Shown piece by piece: positions 35,967 to 44,022 of a stretch of 64,000 bases of DNA (the first letter of the stretch is position 1; each line of letters opens with the position of its first letter). The stretch spans positions 1,623 through 65,622 of the forward strand of contig NZ_LJJC01000015.1 in NCBI RefSeq assembly GCF_001420715.1, read 5' to 3'. Under the pieces are notes generated by a model, which searched no databases, had not been told where the DNA came from, and saw only the letters and a list, made by a program, of their open reading frames with translations. A program made the translations under genes and the position numbers. Source of the DNA: Heyndrickxia shackletonii (GTDB taxonomy: Bacteria; Bacillota; Bacilli; Bacillales; Bacillaceae_C).

Positions 35967-37344
35967 AGCTGTTTACCTCCAATAGGGACTTTGCTTTATT
36001 CATGGTTTCTTCATATTCTTTTTCCGGAATAGAGTCATACACAATCCCCGCACCGGTTTGTAAAATGGCCTTTTTATCTTTTATCACTAAGGAGCGAATG
36101 GCTAATGCAAAATCGATATCACCGTTCACATTGATGTAGCCTACTGCTCCTGCATACACTCCGCGCTTTCTTTTTTCAAGTTCATTGATGATTTGCATCG
36201 CGCGAATTTTCGGAGCCCCAGATACCGTTCCCGCTGGAAGGCAGGAAACAAGAGCATCGATTCCGGATAAGTTTGGTTTTAGCCGGCCCTTTACTTCAGA
36301 GACGATATGCATAACATGCTGGTACCGTTCAATTTCCATAAACTTTGGAATCGTGATGGAGCCGGCTTCGCATACGCGCCCCACATCATTACGGCTTAAA
36401 TCCACGAGCATTTTATGTTCTGCCAGTTCTTTTTCATCTGAAAGAAGTTCTTGTTCTAACTGGCGGTCCTCTAATTTAGATTTTCCGCGCGGTCTGGTTC
36501 CAGCAATTGGATTGGTTGATAATTCCCCGCTCTTAGTTTTTATCAAGCTTTCAGGTGAGGCGCCTAAAAGAATGTAGTCATCGAAGTCGATGTAAAACAT
36601 ATATGGTGATGGATTTGCGTTTCGCAGTTTTCGATAAAACTGAAAGGGTTCTACTGTTACCTCCCCTTCTAAGGCTTGAGATAATACAACCTGAAAAATA
36701 TCCCCTTGCTGAATATGTTTCTTTGCACTTTCAACCATTTCCATGAATTCTTCTTTTGTCTTGGTTGGTGTAAAATTCATTTTGGCAGGAGATGTTGATG
36801 TTTCCACAATGTCGTTGGCAGTGAATATGGTTAACTTCAATTGCTCTGTTATTTGTGTGAGCTCATCATCCGTTCGTTTTTGATCTGCATTTAATAAAAT
36901 GATCGAAACGGTTTGAGAAACGTGATCGAAAACGATTGCCTCCTGATAAAACATGAGGTGGATATCCGGCATTTTCATAGTATCGTTTGCTATTTCCCCA
37001 ATCTTTTCGTATTGACGGATGGTATCGTAACCTATATACCCAACACCTCCGCCATAGAATGGAAAGGGTATTTCTGCCTCTAGTTTGGGAATGTATTTTT
37101 TCAATACTTCTAGTGGTTTCCCCTGTTCTCTTAGAGTTTGCTGCTTTGAAATAATCGTTATTTGGTCATGAGCCGCTTTATACTCAAGGTATGGGTTCAT
37201 ACCGATAAAGGAGTACCTGCCCTTTTCATCATGTTGAAGTGAGCTCTCAAGCAGAAATTTCTTTTTTCCATTCAGGCGATTGTAAATGGCGATTGGTGTT
37301 AGGGTATCACCGTTAAATGTCGTGATTTTGTAATTTGGATTCAA
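35947..37344 (-). CDS. trpE: Anthranilate synthase component I
   Basis: The 465-residue enzyme makes anthranilate from chorismate and ammonia. The feedback-binding LLESS motif is near the N-terminus. The chorismate site is built by IQQGDIFQVVLSQ, GTRPRGKS, DLSRNDVGRV, and CLPAGTVSGAPKIRAM. I place the start at TTG 37344, because AGGAGG lies 8 nt upstream. An in-frame ATG at 37383 sits at the end of the T-box terminator's T-run and has no ribosome binding site. Expression is controlled by two tandem Trp T-boxes. Confidence 0.96.
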   Translation of the reverse strand: MNPNYKITTFNGDTLTPIAIYNRLNGKKKFLLESSLQHDEKGRYSFIGMNPYLEYKAAHDQITIISKQQTLREQGKPLEVLKKYIPKLEAEIPFPFYGGGVGYIGYDTIRQYEKIGEIANDTMKMPDIHLMFYQEAIVFDHVSQTVSIILLNADQKRTDDELTQITEQLKLTIFTANDIVETSTSPAKMNFTPTKTKEEFMEMVESAKKHIQQGDIFQVVLSQALEGEVTVEPFQFYRKLRNANPSPYMFYIDFDDYILLGASPESLIKTKSGELSTNPIAGTRPRGKSKLEDRQLEQELLSDEKELAEHKMLVDLSRNDVGRVCEAGSITIPKFMEIERYQHVMHIVSEVKGRLKPNLSGIDALVSCLPAGTVSGAPKIRAMQIINELEKRKRGVYAGAVGYINVNGDIDFALAIRSLVIKDKKAILQTGAGIVYDSIPEKEYEETMNKAKSLLEVNSYDLVNR

Positions 37345-37384
37345 AGCTGGGAACCTCCTAATTTTTAAAATGGGTTTTGTCATG

Positions 37385-37845
37385 AAAATAAAAAAGTCCT
37401 CTATAAGCTCAAGCGCAATTTGCCTGAGTTTATAGAGGACGATTCATACCGCGGTGCCACCTCATGTTGAAGGAGAATACACTCCTTCCGCTTTTTCGGG
37501 TACGGGATTGTTTTCGTCTAGCTTCAGCGCCTAGCGGCTAGTGGATTTCTCCGTCTTCTCCCTACGATAAGTCAACATCAGTTGAAAATGGTAGTGCTAT
37601 TTTCACTTGTTCGTGAACTACCTCACTGTGTTTCCTTTATCTCGAGCCTGCGACTACGAAATCCATAAGCCGCTGAGCAAGGCGCTTACGCATTTGTTCT
37701 TTCCGATACCCTATCCTTTTAACGGTGGAATTCCGTGTTTCCCTACTTTCGTTCAAGAAACCTCTCATAAGTCCATTCTGTCTTACCCATCGTACCGGAT
37801 TCGCACCATCACCGGCTCTCTGCAACGATTTTTATAAAACATACT
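37385..37845 (-). promoter_or_regulatory. T-box riboswitch (Trp), promoter-distal copy, carrying an inserted repeat
   Basis: On the minus strand stem I begins GAGAGCCGGTGATGG, with the specifier TGG in AGAATGGACTTATGAG (37773-37775). The antiterminator motif AGGTGGCACCGCGG is at 37449-37462. The terminator has GTCCTCTATAA pairing TTATAGAGGAC followed by TTTTTT (37390-37440). Between the stem I/III region and the antiterminator lies a 178-nt copy of the dispersed repeat (37515-37692). The short flanks GGGTA and TACCC on either side can still pair. Confidence 0.92.
37515..37692 (-). repeat. Dispersed repeat, copy 4, inserted in the trp T-box
   Basis: Read on the minus strand it runs from GCGTAAGCGCCTTGCTC to TAGGCGCTGAAGCTAGAC. 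Arms: AGCGGCT with AGCCGCT where copy 2 has ATCGGC with GCCGAT, and TGGATTTC with GAAATCCA where copy 2 has CGGATTTC with GAAATCCG. Both changes keep pairing. It shares orientation with the T-box transcript. Confidence 0.9.
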
Positions 37846-37864
37846 CCTCTTAATCATAGAGTTC

Positions 37865-38170
37865 GCTATATTTAGTTTTTTTACAGAAACAACAAAAGGG
37901 TCCCCCATCCGAAAAGGACGAGAGGACCCGTGGTACCACCTTTATTAGCTGAACAAAACAGCTCACTTTGACAATATCAAGATCTAATAGAAAGATCGTA
38001 ATATCCGTCTCTTGTAACGACGAGACATTCGCCAAAGCCTACTGCTCAAATTTTAGTTTCGGTTTGGAAGCTCAGAAGCCCATTCATCCATACATTCACA
38101 CTGGTTCACACCAACCACCAGCTCTCTAAAGTGTCCATAAGGATTACTCTTCTTCTTCAACGCTGCATAA
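37865..38170 (-). promoter_or_regulatory. T-box riboswitch (Trp), promoter-proximal copy
   Basis: On the minus strand stem I begins GAGAGCTGGTGGTTGGTGTG, with the specifier TGG in GAATGGGCTTCTGAGC (38080-38082). The T-box motif AAGGTGGTACCACGG lies near 37928-37942. The terminator pairs GGGTCC with GGACCC (37898-37929) and is followed by TTTTGTTGTTT. It precedes the second T-box in the same leader, so two Trp-tRNA checks act in series. Confidence 0.93.
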
Positions 38171-38200
38171 TTTTCAGTTTTTTTAAATTTATTGTTAATT

Positions 38201-38229
38201 ATATTATTACGTTCAAAATAGAATGTCAA
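38201..38229 (-). promoter_or_regulatory. Promoter of the trp operon
   Basis: On the minus strand TTGACA (38224-38229) and TAATAT (38201-38206) are separated by exactly 17 bp. Transcription would start near 38194, giving a leader of about 850 nt that contains both T-boxes. Confidence 0.8.
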
Positions 38230-38485
38230 GAGGAGAAAGAAATTTTATTCTACTAATATTTTTAGAACTATTGTCCACTATAGAAGGACAAAATATCGAT
38301 TTGTCCATTTGCGGTGCCTGACACCAAATGAGCATTTGCCTATATAATATTACAGTATGTTTGAATTTGTGTTGTAGGACTAAAATTTGTGATGGAAAAC
38401 TGTTATAATGCTTGTTTAAGGGGTAAAAAATTTCTTACTTTATATAGATAGATTATTCGAAAATTACGTCAAAGGAATGATTATC

Positions 38486-39400
38486 ATGATAGAGTCTCAT
38501 CAAATTTATAATAACTTACTTGAAATTGTAGAAAAAGAAAACATATTAGTGGATGAATATTTAAAAAATCATACTTATACGAAGCTTGGCGGTAAAGCGG
38601 ATTTTCTTGTCACACCTTCCACCTATGTGGAATTACAAAACATCATTAAGTTCTCGAATAAGGAACAAATTCCTTTTACCTTATTAGGGAATGGCTCTAA
38701 TTTAATTGTGAAGGACGGCGGAATTCGCGGCATCGTGATTCTTTTGAATCGTTTTAAAAACATTAAAGTGGACGGGGATAAATTAATTGCGGAAAGCGGA
38801 GCTGCCATTATTGAAGCATCCCGTAAAGCATTAGATGCAAAATTAACCGGTCTTGAATTTGCCTGCGGTATACCGGGAACAGTCGGCGGAGCATTGTTTA
38901 TGAATGCCGGAGCATATGGCGGAGAAATAAAAGACGTTCTCGACTACGCTATCGTAGTGGATCGAAATGGCGATATCCAAAAAAGAACAGCTGCTGATTT
39001 AGAGCTTGATTATCGAACAAGTAATATTGCAGCAAACCGCGACATTGTCATGGAGGCAGTATTTCAACTTAAACCGGGCAATTACGAAGATATTAAAGCA
39101 GTTATGGATGATCTCACGTTTCGCCGTGAATCCAAACAGCCACTTGAATATCCTTCATGTGGAAGTGTCTTCAAAAGGCCACCGGGTTATTTTGCCGGTA
39201 AACTGATTCAAGATAGCGGACTGCAAGGAACAAGCATCGGGGGAGCTGAGGTTTCCACTAAGCATGCGGGCTTTATTGTCAATAAAAATAATGCCACCGC
39301 TTCAGAATATATTGCGTTAATACGCCATGTCCAAAAAACAGTGAAAGAAAAATTCAATGTAGAATTAGAAAGAGAAGTAAAAATTATTGGTGAAGATTAA
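38486..39400 (+). CDS. murB: UDP-N-acetylenolpyruvoylglucosamine reductase MurB
   Basis: This 304-residue FAD enzyme reduces UDP-GlcNAc-enolpyruvate to UDP-MurNAc for peptidoglycan. FAD-binding motifs are [17 protein letters not shown] (about residues 66-82) and [20 protein letters not shown] (about 129-148). The type II active-site segment [20 protein letters not shown] is about residues 221-240, with the proton-donating serine. I prefer ATG 38486, with AAAGGA 9 nt upstream, over the ATG at 38477 that abuts it. A terminator follows. Confidence 0.95.
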   Translation: MIESHQIYNNLLEIVEKENILVDEYLKNHTYTKLGGKADFLVTPSTYVELQNIIKFSNKEQIPFTLLGNGSNLIVKDGGIRGIVILLNRFKNIKVDGDKLIAESGAAIIEASRKALDAKLTGLEFACGIPGTVGGALFMNAGAYGGEIKDVLDYAIVVDRNGDIQKRTAADLELDYRTSNIAANRDIVMEAVFQLKPGNYEDIKAVMDDLTFRRESKQPLEYPSCGSVFKRPPGYFAGKLIQDSGLQGTSIGGAEVSTKHAGFIVNKNNATASEYIALIRHVQKTVKEKFNVELEREVKIIGED

Positions 39401-39403
39401 AAA

Positions 39404-39482
39404 TGCGGAAACCCGCAGCTTTAGCGTACGGATGAGTTAAATTTGAAATGTAATTTTACTTGATGTTGGCGTAGAAACGTTC
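39404..39482. repeat. Degenerate fragment of the dispersed repeat
   Basis: GCGGAAACCCGCAGCTTTAGCGTACGGAT resembles (in pieces) the 5' part of copy 3 (GCGCCGCAGCTCTAGCGTAT), and ACTTGATGTTG also matches its centre. It lies just after murB, before the terminator. Confidence 0.5.
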
Positions 39483-39527
39483 ATTGCATCGGTTAGAAAA
39501 TTTTATACTTCCTTTACAAATAGTACA

Positions 39528-39554
39528 AAGTCCACAAATTTTGTGGGCTTTTTC
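39528..39554 (+). terminator. Terminator of murB
   Basis: AAGTCCACAAA pairs with TTTGTGGGCTT (one G:T pair), followed by TTTCCTTTT. Confidence 0.7.
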
Positions 39555-39627
39555 CTTTTAGATGTGCTTATAATTTTCTGCAAATATCAAAAACTATCCG
39601 GGACCAAATTTATCAAGGGGGTACCGC

Positions 39628-41097
39628 ATGAAAGCAACGGATGTTTTTGTTCAATGTTTAGAAAATGAAGGAGTGGAATATATATTTGGAATCGTCGGCA
39701 ATGAGACATTAGATTTAGCGGATTCATTGTCACGTTCCAAGCAAATTCAATACATAACCGTTCGCCATGAACAAGGTGCAGCGTTTATGGCGGATGTTTA
39801 CGGTAGATTATCGGGGAAAGCAGGTGTATGCCTCGCAACACTTGGACCGGGTGCAACCAATTTAATAACGGGACTTGCAAGCGCAACACTTGATCATTCC
39901 CCGGTAGTTGCTATCACAGGTCAAGCAGGGTTAGAGAGGCAGCATAAGCATTCCCACCAATATCTTGATGTCATACAGATAATGGATTCCGTTACAAAAT
40001 GGGCAGTACAAATTAAGGAAGCTTCCGCCATTCCTGAAATTATCCGCAAAGCTTTTCGTATTGCAAAGTTGGAAAAACCCGGTGCAGTTGCAATTGAACT
40101 CCCGGAAAATTTAGCCATTCAATCCATCCCGCCAGTTCAGCTTCCCGTTTCGCCTGAGCCTATTTTCATCCCAAGTAATGAAGTATTTTTATCCGCTCAT
40201 CAAGTCATCCAACAATCCAAAAAGCCTTTTATCCTGGTTGGAAATGGTGTCATTCGAGGCGGCGCTGCAGATGAATTTTTAGCATTTGCCGAAACTTTGC
40301 AAGCAACTGTGGCACATAGTTTTACGGCTAAAGGAATTTTACCGAAAGAACATGAACAAAATTATTTTACATTTGGTTTTATGGAAAAGGATGAAATTTT
40401 ACCGGGGTTACAGGAAGCAGATCTGCTTATTGTAATTGGATATGATCAACACGAAAGGTTGCCAAAAGAATGGAACAGAAAAAAGATCGCCATTCTTCAT
40501 ATCGATTCAGAACCTGCAGAGGTAGATGAATATTATCCCGTTCAATTGGAATTAGTCGGGAATATCAAGGAAACGTTGAAAAGTTTTCAGTCCTACCAAC
40601 TCCCTTCTAAAACCTGGATGCCGTCTGGAAATTTAAAGATGCACGTGGAAAAAACCTACAATATAAGCTGGAATCATACCAATTATGCTTCATTGTCTCT
40701 TACAATTGAGAATATATTGCATGTTATGGAAATGGCCGCTACTGACAAAACCATCATAATATCAGATGTCGGTTCCCATAAAGTTTCAGTGGCACGCACC
40801 TTTCAGCCAAAGAACCCCAATAGATTAATTATCTCCAATGGATTAGCATCTATCGGTATCTCCCTTCCCGGTGCAATTGGAGCAAAATTAGCCTGTCCGG
40901 ATCACCAGGTTATTTGTCTGACAGGAGATGGAGGATTTTTAACGAACGCAGCAGAATTAGAAACTGCGAAGCGACTAGGACTTTCCTTTGACGTCATCGT
41001 TTTAAACGATTCCGTTTTAAAAATTGAAGAAGTTTTCGGTTTTAAAAGCTCAATTGTGGACGCTATAATTCTCACACAGAAAGTGGCAAGCCAATAA
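39628..41097 (+). CDS. Acetolactate-synthase-like ThDP-dependent protein, C-terminally short
   Basis: The 489-residue protein has the three-domain fold of acetolactate synthase-type ThDP enzymes. It shows the catalytic glutamate in VRHEQGAAFMAD (about residues 46-57), LATLGPGATNL, a central domain (about 190-320) and the ThDP/metal motif GDGGFLTNAAELETAKRLGL ending in VLND. Catabolic AlsS proteins have about 550-570 residues. Here the sequence ends about 30 residues after the ThDP motif with an unusual tail (SSIVDAIILTQKVASQ), so the last 60-80 residues are missing. It may be a degraded gene or a specialised form. There is no alsD neighbour. Confidence 0.75.
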   Translation: MKATDVFVQCLENEGVEYIFGIVGNETLDLADSLSRSKQIQYITVRHEQGAAFMADVYGRLSGKAGVCLATLGPGATNLITGLASATLDHSPVVAITGQAGLERQHKHSHQYLDVIQIMDSVTKWAVQIKEASAIPEIIRKAFRIAKLEKPGAVAIELPENLAIQSIPPVQLPVSPEPIFIPSNEVFLSAHQVIQQSKKPFILVGNGVIRGGAADEFLAFAETLQATVAHSFTAKGILPKEHEQNYFTFGFMEKDEILPGLQEADLLIVIGYDQHERLPKEWNRKKIAILHIDSEPAEVDEYYPVQLELVGNIKETLKSFQSYQLPSKTWMPSGNLKMHVEKTYNISWNHTNYASLSLTIENILHVMEMAATDKTIIISDVGSHKVSVARTFQPKNPNRLIISNGLASIGISLPGAIGAKLACPDHQVICLTGDGGFLTNAAELETAKRLGLSFDVIVLNDSVLKIEEVFGFKSSIVDAIILTQKVASQ

Positions 41098-41161
41098 AAA
41101 AGCATTTTGCTAATTTTCTATATTTCGGTATGATGAAAGAAAAAAACAGGAGTTCAAAACG

Positions 41162-41824
41162 ATGCAGGAGATAAAAATCTTAGTAGACAAGTTCGAAAAA
41201 CATGCGGATCCAGAGCAAGCCATTCCAATGGCAAGCTATATGAAGAACCATTTACCGTTTCTGGGCATCAAGACCCCCGAACGAAATCAACTTTTAAAGG
41301 AGTTTTTTTCAGAAACCGAAATAAATAAGATGCCATTTTCACCAGACTTTGTAAAACAACTATGGAGTTTTAAAGAAAGGGAATATCATTATGCAGCTCT
41401 TAGTTACTGTCAAAAATATAAAAAAGTATTTACAAGCGAGCATATTCCATTTTTTCAAAAGCTTATTACTACGAATTCATGGTGGGATACAGTCGATACG
41501 ATTGCACCGCACATCATCGGGGAAATTGCCAGCAGGTTTCTTAAGATTATACCGCAATACATAGATAATTGGGCAACTGATGAAAATATGTGGTTAAAAA
41601 GATCAGCTATTCTTTTTCAGCTAAAATATAAATCAAATACAAATGCAGATCTTCTTTACCGTTACTGTTTAGTCAATGCCGACAGCAAAGAATTTTTCAT
41701 CCAAAAGGCCATTGGCTGGGCACTAAGAGAATATTCGAAAACAAATCCTGAATCGGTCAGAAATTTTATTCAGTCCCATACATTGCCAGAACTAAGCATT
41801 AGAGAAGGGAGCAAATACATATAG
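41162..41824 (+). CDS. DNA alkylation repair enzyme family (AlkD-like HEAT-repeat) protein
   Basis: The 220-residue all-helical protein belongs to the AlkD-like HEAT-repeat family. Visible repeats include MASYMKNHLPFLGIKTPERN (about residues 24-43), LWSFKEREYHYAAL (about 66-79), TTNSWWDTVDTIAPHIIGE (about 103-121) and WLKRSAILFQLKYK. AlkD excises positively charged N3/N7-alkylated bases; the WWDTVD and IGWALREYSKTNP segments correspond to its active-site helices. AGGAG precedes the ATG. It is convergent with the gerC gene and shares its terminator. Confidence 0.88.
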   Translation: MQEIKILVDKFEKHADPEQAIPMASYMKNHLPFLGIKTPERNQLLKEFFSETEINKMPFSPDFVKQLWSFKEREYHYAALSYCQKYKKVFTSEHIPFFQKLITTNSWWDTVDTIAPHIIGEIASRFLKIIPQYIDNWATDENMWLKRSAILFQLKYKSNTNADLLYRYCLVNADSKEFFIQKAIGWALREYSKTNPESVRNFIQSHTLPELSIREGSKYI

Positions 41825-41853
41825 GACAGGTTCTTATTTAATAATGCCTGTCC
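41824..41853. terminator. Bidirectional hairpin overlapping the ends of alkD-like and gerC genes
   Basis: GGACAGG pairs with CCTGTCC around an AT-rich loop. The hairpin spans the stop codon region of both convergent genes. Confidence 0.5.
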
Positions 41854-42925
41854 CATCTATTTTCGTTGTAACGTGAACATTAAACTTTGCTTGTGGATAC
41901 AGTCTCTTCCATTCGGAAATTTTCACCTTCTCATCTCCTAGGTGGGTTGCTTCATAGCGCATCCCAAAGCCAACTGGGTCTACTTTTTCCTTCTGCAATT
42001 TGGTTAAGAGTTTTTCAAATTTCTTTTTATAATGCTGATTCGTTATTTTTTCATATACATGTAAATTTACATTCTGATGCTCTCGATGTTTTTCTTCCAG
42101 ATTTCCTTTCAACGATACAAATATATCGATGATGGGGGCTGAACCGGATGTGTTCATTTTATATTTTACCTTTGCTTTACTGGAGGCAATAGTAAAATTG
42201 TATTTCTTTGATGTAACATTAAGTTCTGATTTTACTTTTTGCTTGATGAATAGATTAAGAAGCATCGTTTCATCCTTGTTCAACACAAGAGCCAAATGTT
42301 TATTTCGAATCACCCCGCTTGTTTGAACTTCCAATGTGTTCTCACCTTTTATATATTTGATGATTGGCAAGACAGGATCAATTCCTGGCTCAGCTAAATC
42401 TCTCCAAAAGCTAAAAAGATATTCTGATATAACATAAGGGGTTTCCGTACCCTCATTACCAAAAAGCAAAAGAAGATTATTACTCGGTATGTATTCTCCC
42501 TTCGGATGATATTCTAAAATATCCTTCGCCTTCGAGGCAGAAATACTTACCCAGGCAATTTCTTGAATATCTCTTCTCCTTGAAAACCAATCGACCGTCG
42601 TAAATAAATTCTCCTTCGCTAAATCCTTTCCGATAATGATTACGTTCATATGTCCAAAATCAAGTTCTTTATCGGCATTTGCTTTTATAATGCCAATAGC
42701 CGCAGCAATGGAATCTGCCTCCTCTGTGAAGACAATGCTGTCTCCGGGCTGTTTCGGATCTCCGCTTGGAATAGCAAGTTCCACAGAAACCCTATATCTT
42801 TTCTTTTCCCCTTTATCGACCCCAATGGATACCGCAAAAAATCTTTTATCAATATCCTTAAATCCACAGCCACCAAGTAATACGGCAAATACTATTAAAG
42901 GAATAAGAAGCCATTTTCTATTCAT
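41834..42925 (-). CDS. Spore germination lipoprotein, Ger(x)C family
   Basis: The 363-residue lipoprotein is the C subunit of a GerA-type germinant receptor. The signal peptide ends in LLGGC (Cys about residue 20), a lipobox. The family segment KRFFAVSIGVDKGEKKRYRV follows, with the GerAC C-terminal domain about residues 215-355. Its start overlaps the end of the B subunit gene by 8 bp. Subtype (GerA, GerK or other) cannot be assigned by eye. Confidence 0.93.
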   Translation of the reverse strand: MNRKWLLIPLIVFAVLLGGCGFKDIDKRFFAVSIGVDKGEKKRYRVSVELAIPSGDPKQPGDSIVFTEEADSIAAAIGIIKANADKELDFGHMNVIIIGKDLAKENLFTTVDWFSRRRDIQEIAWVSISASKAKDILEYHPKGEYIPSNNLLLLFGNEGTETPYVISEYLFSFWRDLAEPGIDPVLPIIKYIKGENTLEVQTSGVIRNKHLALVLNKDETMLLNLFIKQKVKSELNVTSKKYNFTIASSKAKVKYKMNTSGSAPIIDIFVSLKGNLEEKHREHQNVNLHVYEKITNQHYKKKFEKLLTKLQKEKVDPVGFGMRYEATHLGDEKVKISEWKRLYPQAKFNVHVTTKIDGTGIIK

Positions 42926-44006
42926 TCTTTTTCTTCCTCCGAATAGCTAATAGTAAGATAAAATTCATAAATATGGCGGCAGGGATTAAACCATTTATCC
43001 ACGATTTCATAATCGTAAAATTAGTATCTTCCGTCGAAAACCCATCTAATATAAAGGTGAGTACCGCAAAGATTGCCGAAATAATATAGCCTGTAATGTA
43101 TTTCCCTTTCCATTTGAATTTTGGAAAAATGCTTTTAAATAATTCAATACTCACATGCCAATGAATGGTAATGCTGACTAATGAAACATTTATATGCAGC
43201 AATAAAAAAATAAAGAGAACCCTTTCCACAAAACCGAGCTCCATCCGCATAGAATCAGCTGTGCTAACCCAGGGAAACACATAACTTTCAACACCTTTTA
43301 CCGCACCATGAAATCCGATGGGACCGAGCATTGTAACAAGCAGTACCTGCAGTCCAAACAGCATGATTAACCAAATCCACTTTAAACTCACTTTTTGAAA
43401 ATCCCGATTGAAAATGATTAAATTAGCAAAACCAAAGTAGATAAAACTGGCCGCAGAAATGGAGGACCATGTAGGTATCTCCCGATAATGAGTAAATAAA
43501 ATACGAACAGAATCCCAGCTAAAATAATCATTAAAAATCGCTTTTATTAAAATTAGTAAAATAAACGGGATATTCAATAAAATCAATAACTCTGTTGCAT
43601 ACAGAACTTTTTTTGAAGGCATTAATATAGAAAAGCATATTAATAATAAAAACATGCCAGTAATAAGAAAACCTGACATATCCGGACTGATAAAAACTTT
43701 TGTAATAGTTATAAAGGAAAGCAAGGTAAAGAGCCCCGCATGAAACCACATAAAACCATTAAAGAATATATAAATGTTTTTAAACCATTTAGAGAGATAT
43801 TTCTCTAATATTTCCGGTAATCCCATTTCGGGAAAATGGGATATCTGTTTTATAAAAAGATACATTAAACCCGTCCCAACTATGGTTCCAATCGGTATCG
43901 CGAGCAGTCCTCCCGATAAACGCTCGTTCAACAAAATCCTTGGAATAAAGGTTAAGACATTCGTAATCATATTCACAATGATCAAATAATAAAAGTATCG
44001 GTTCAT
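42918..44006 (-). CDS. Spore germination permease, GerAB family
   Basis: The 362-residue integral membrane protein belongs to the amino-acid permease-like GerAB group (spore germination B subunit), with about ten hydrophobic helices and short loops. It resembles LeuT-fold transporters and in characterised receptors binds the small-molecule germinant. The start is ATG 44006 (MNRYFYYLIIVN), preceded by AAGGAAG at 8 nt; the frame is open to 44051 inside the A subunit gene but without a site. It is the second of three operon genes. Confidence 0.93.
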   Translation of the reverse strand: MNRYFYYLIIVNMITNVLTFIPRILLNERLSGGLLAIPIGTIVGTGLMYLFIKQISHFPEMGLPEILEKYLSKWFKNIYIFFNGFMWFHAGLFTLLSFITITKVFISPDMSGFLITGMFLLLICFSILMPSKKVLYATELLILLNIPFILLILIKAIFNDYFSWDSVRILFTHYREIPTWSSISAASFIYFGFANLIIFNRDFQKVSLKWIWLIMLFGLQVLLVTMLGPIGFHGAVKGVESYVFPWVSTADSMRMELGFVERVLFIFLLLHINVSLVSITIHWHVSIELFKSIFPKFKWKGKYITGYIISAIFAVLTFILDGFSTEDTNFTIMKSWINGLIPAAIFMNFILLLAIRRKKKNE

Positions 44007-44022
44007 CGATATGACTTCCTTT

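Noticed and set aside
37637-37825. Open frames over the trp leader (both strands)
   Set aside because: They overlap T-box and repeat sequences whose structure explains the conservation; no ribosome binding sites.
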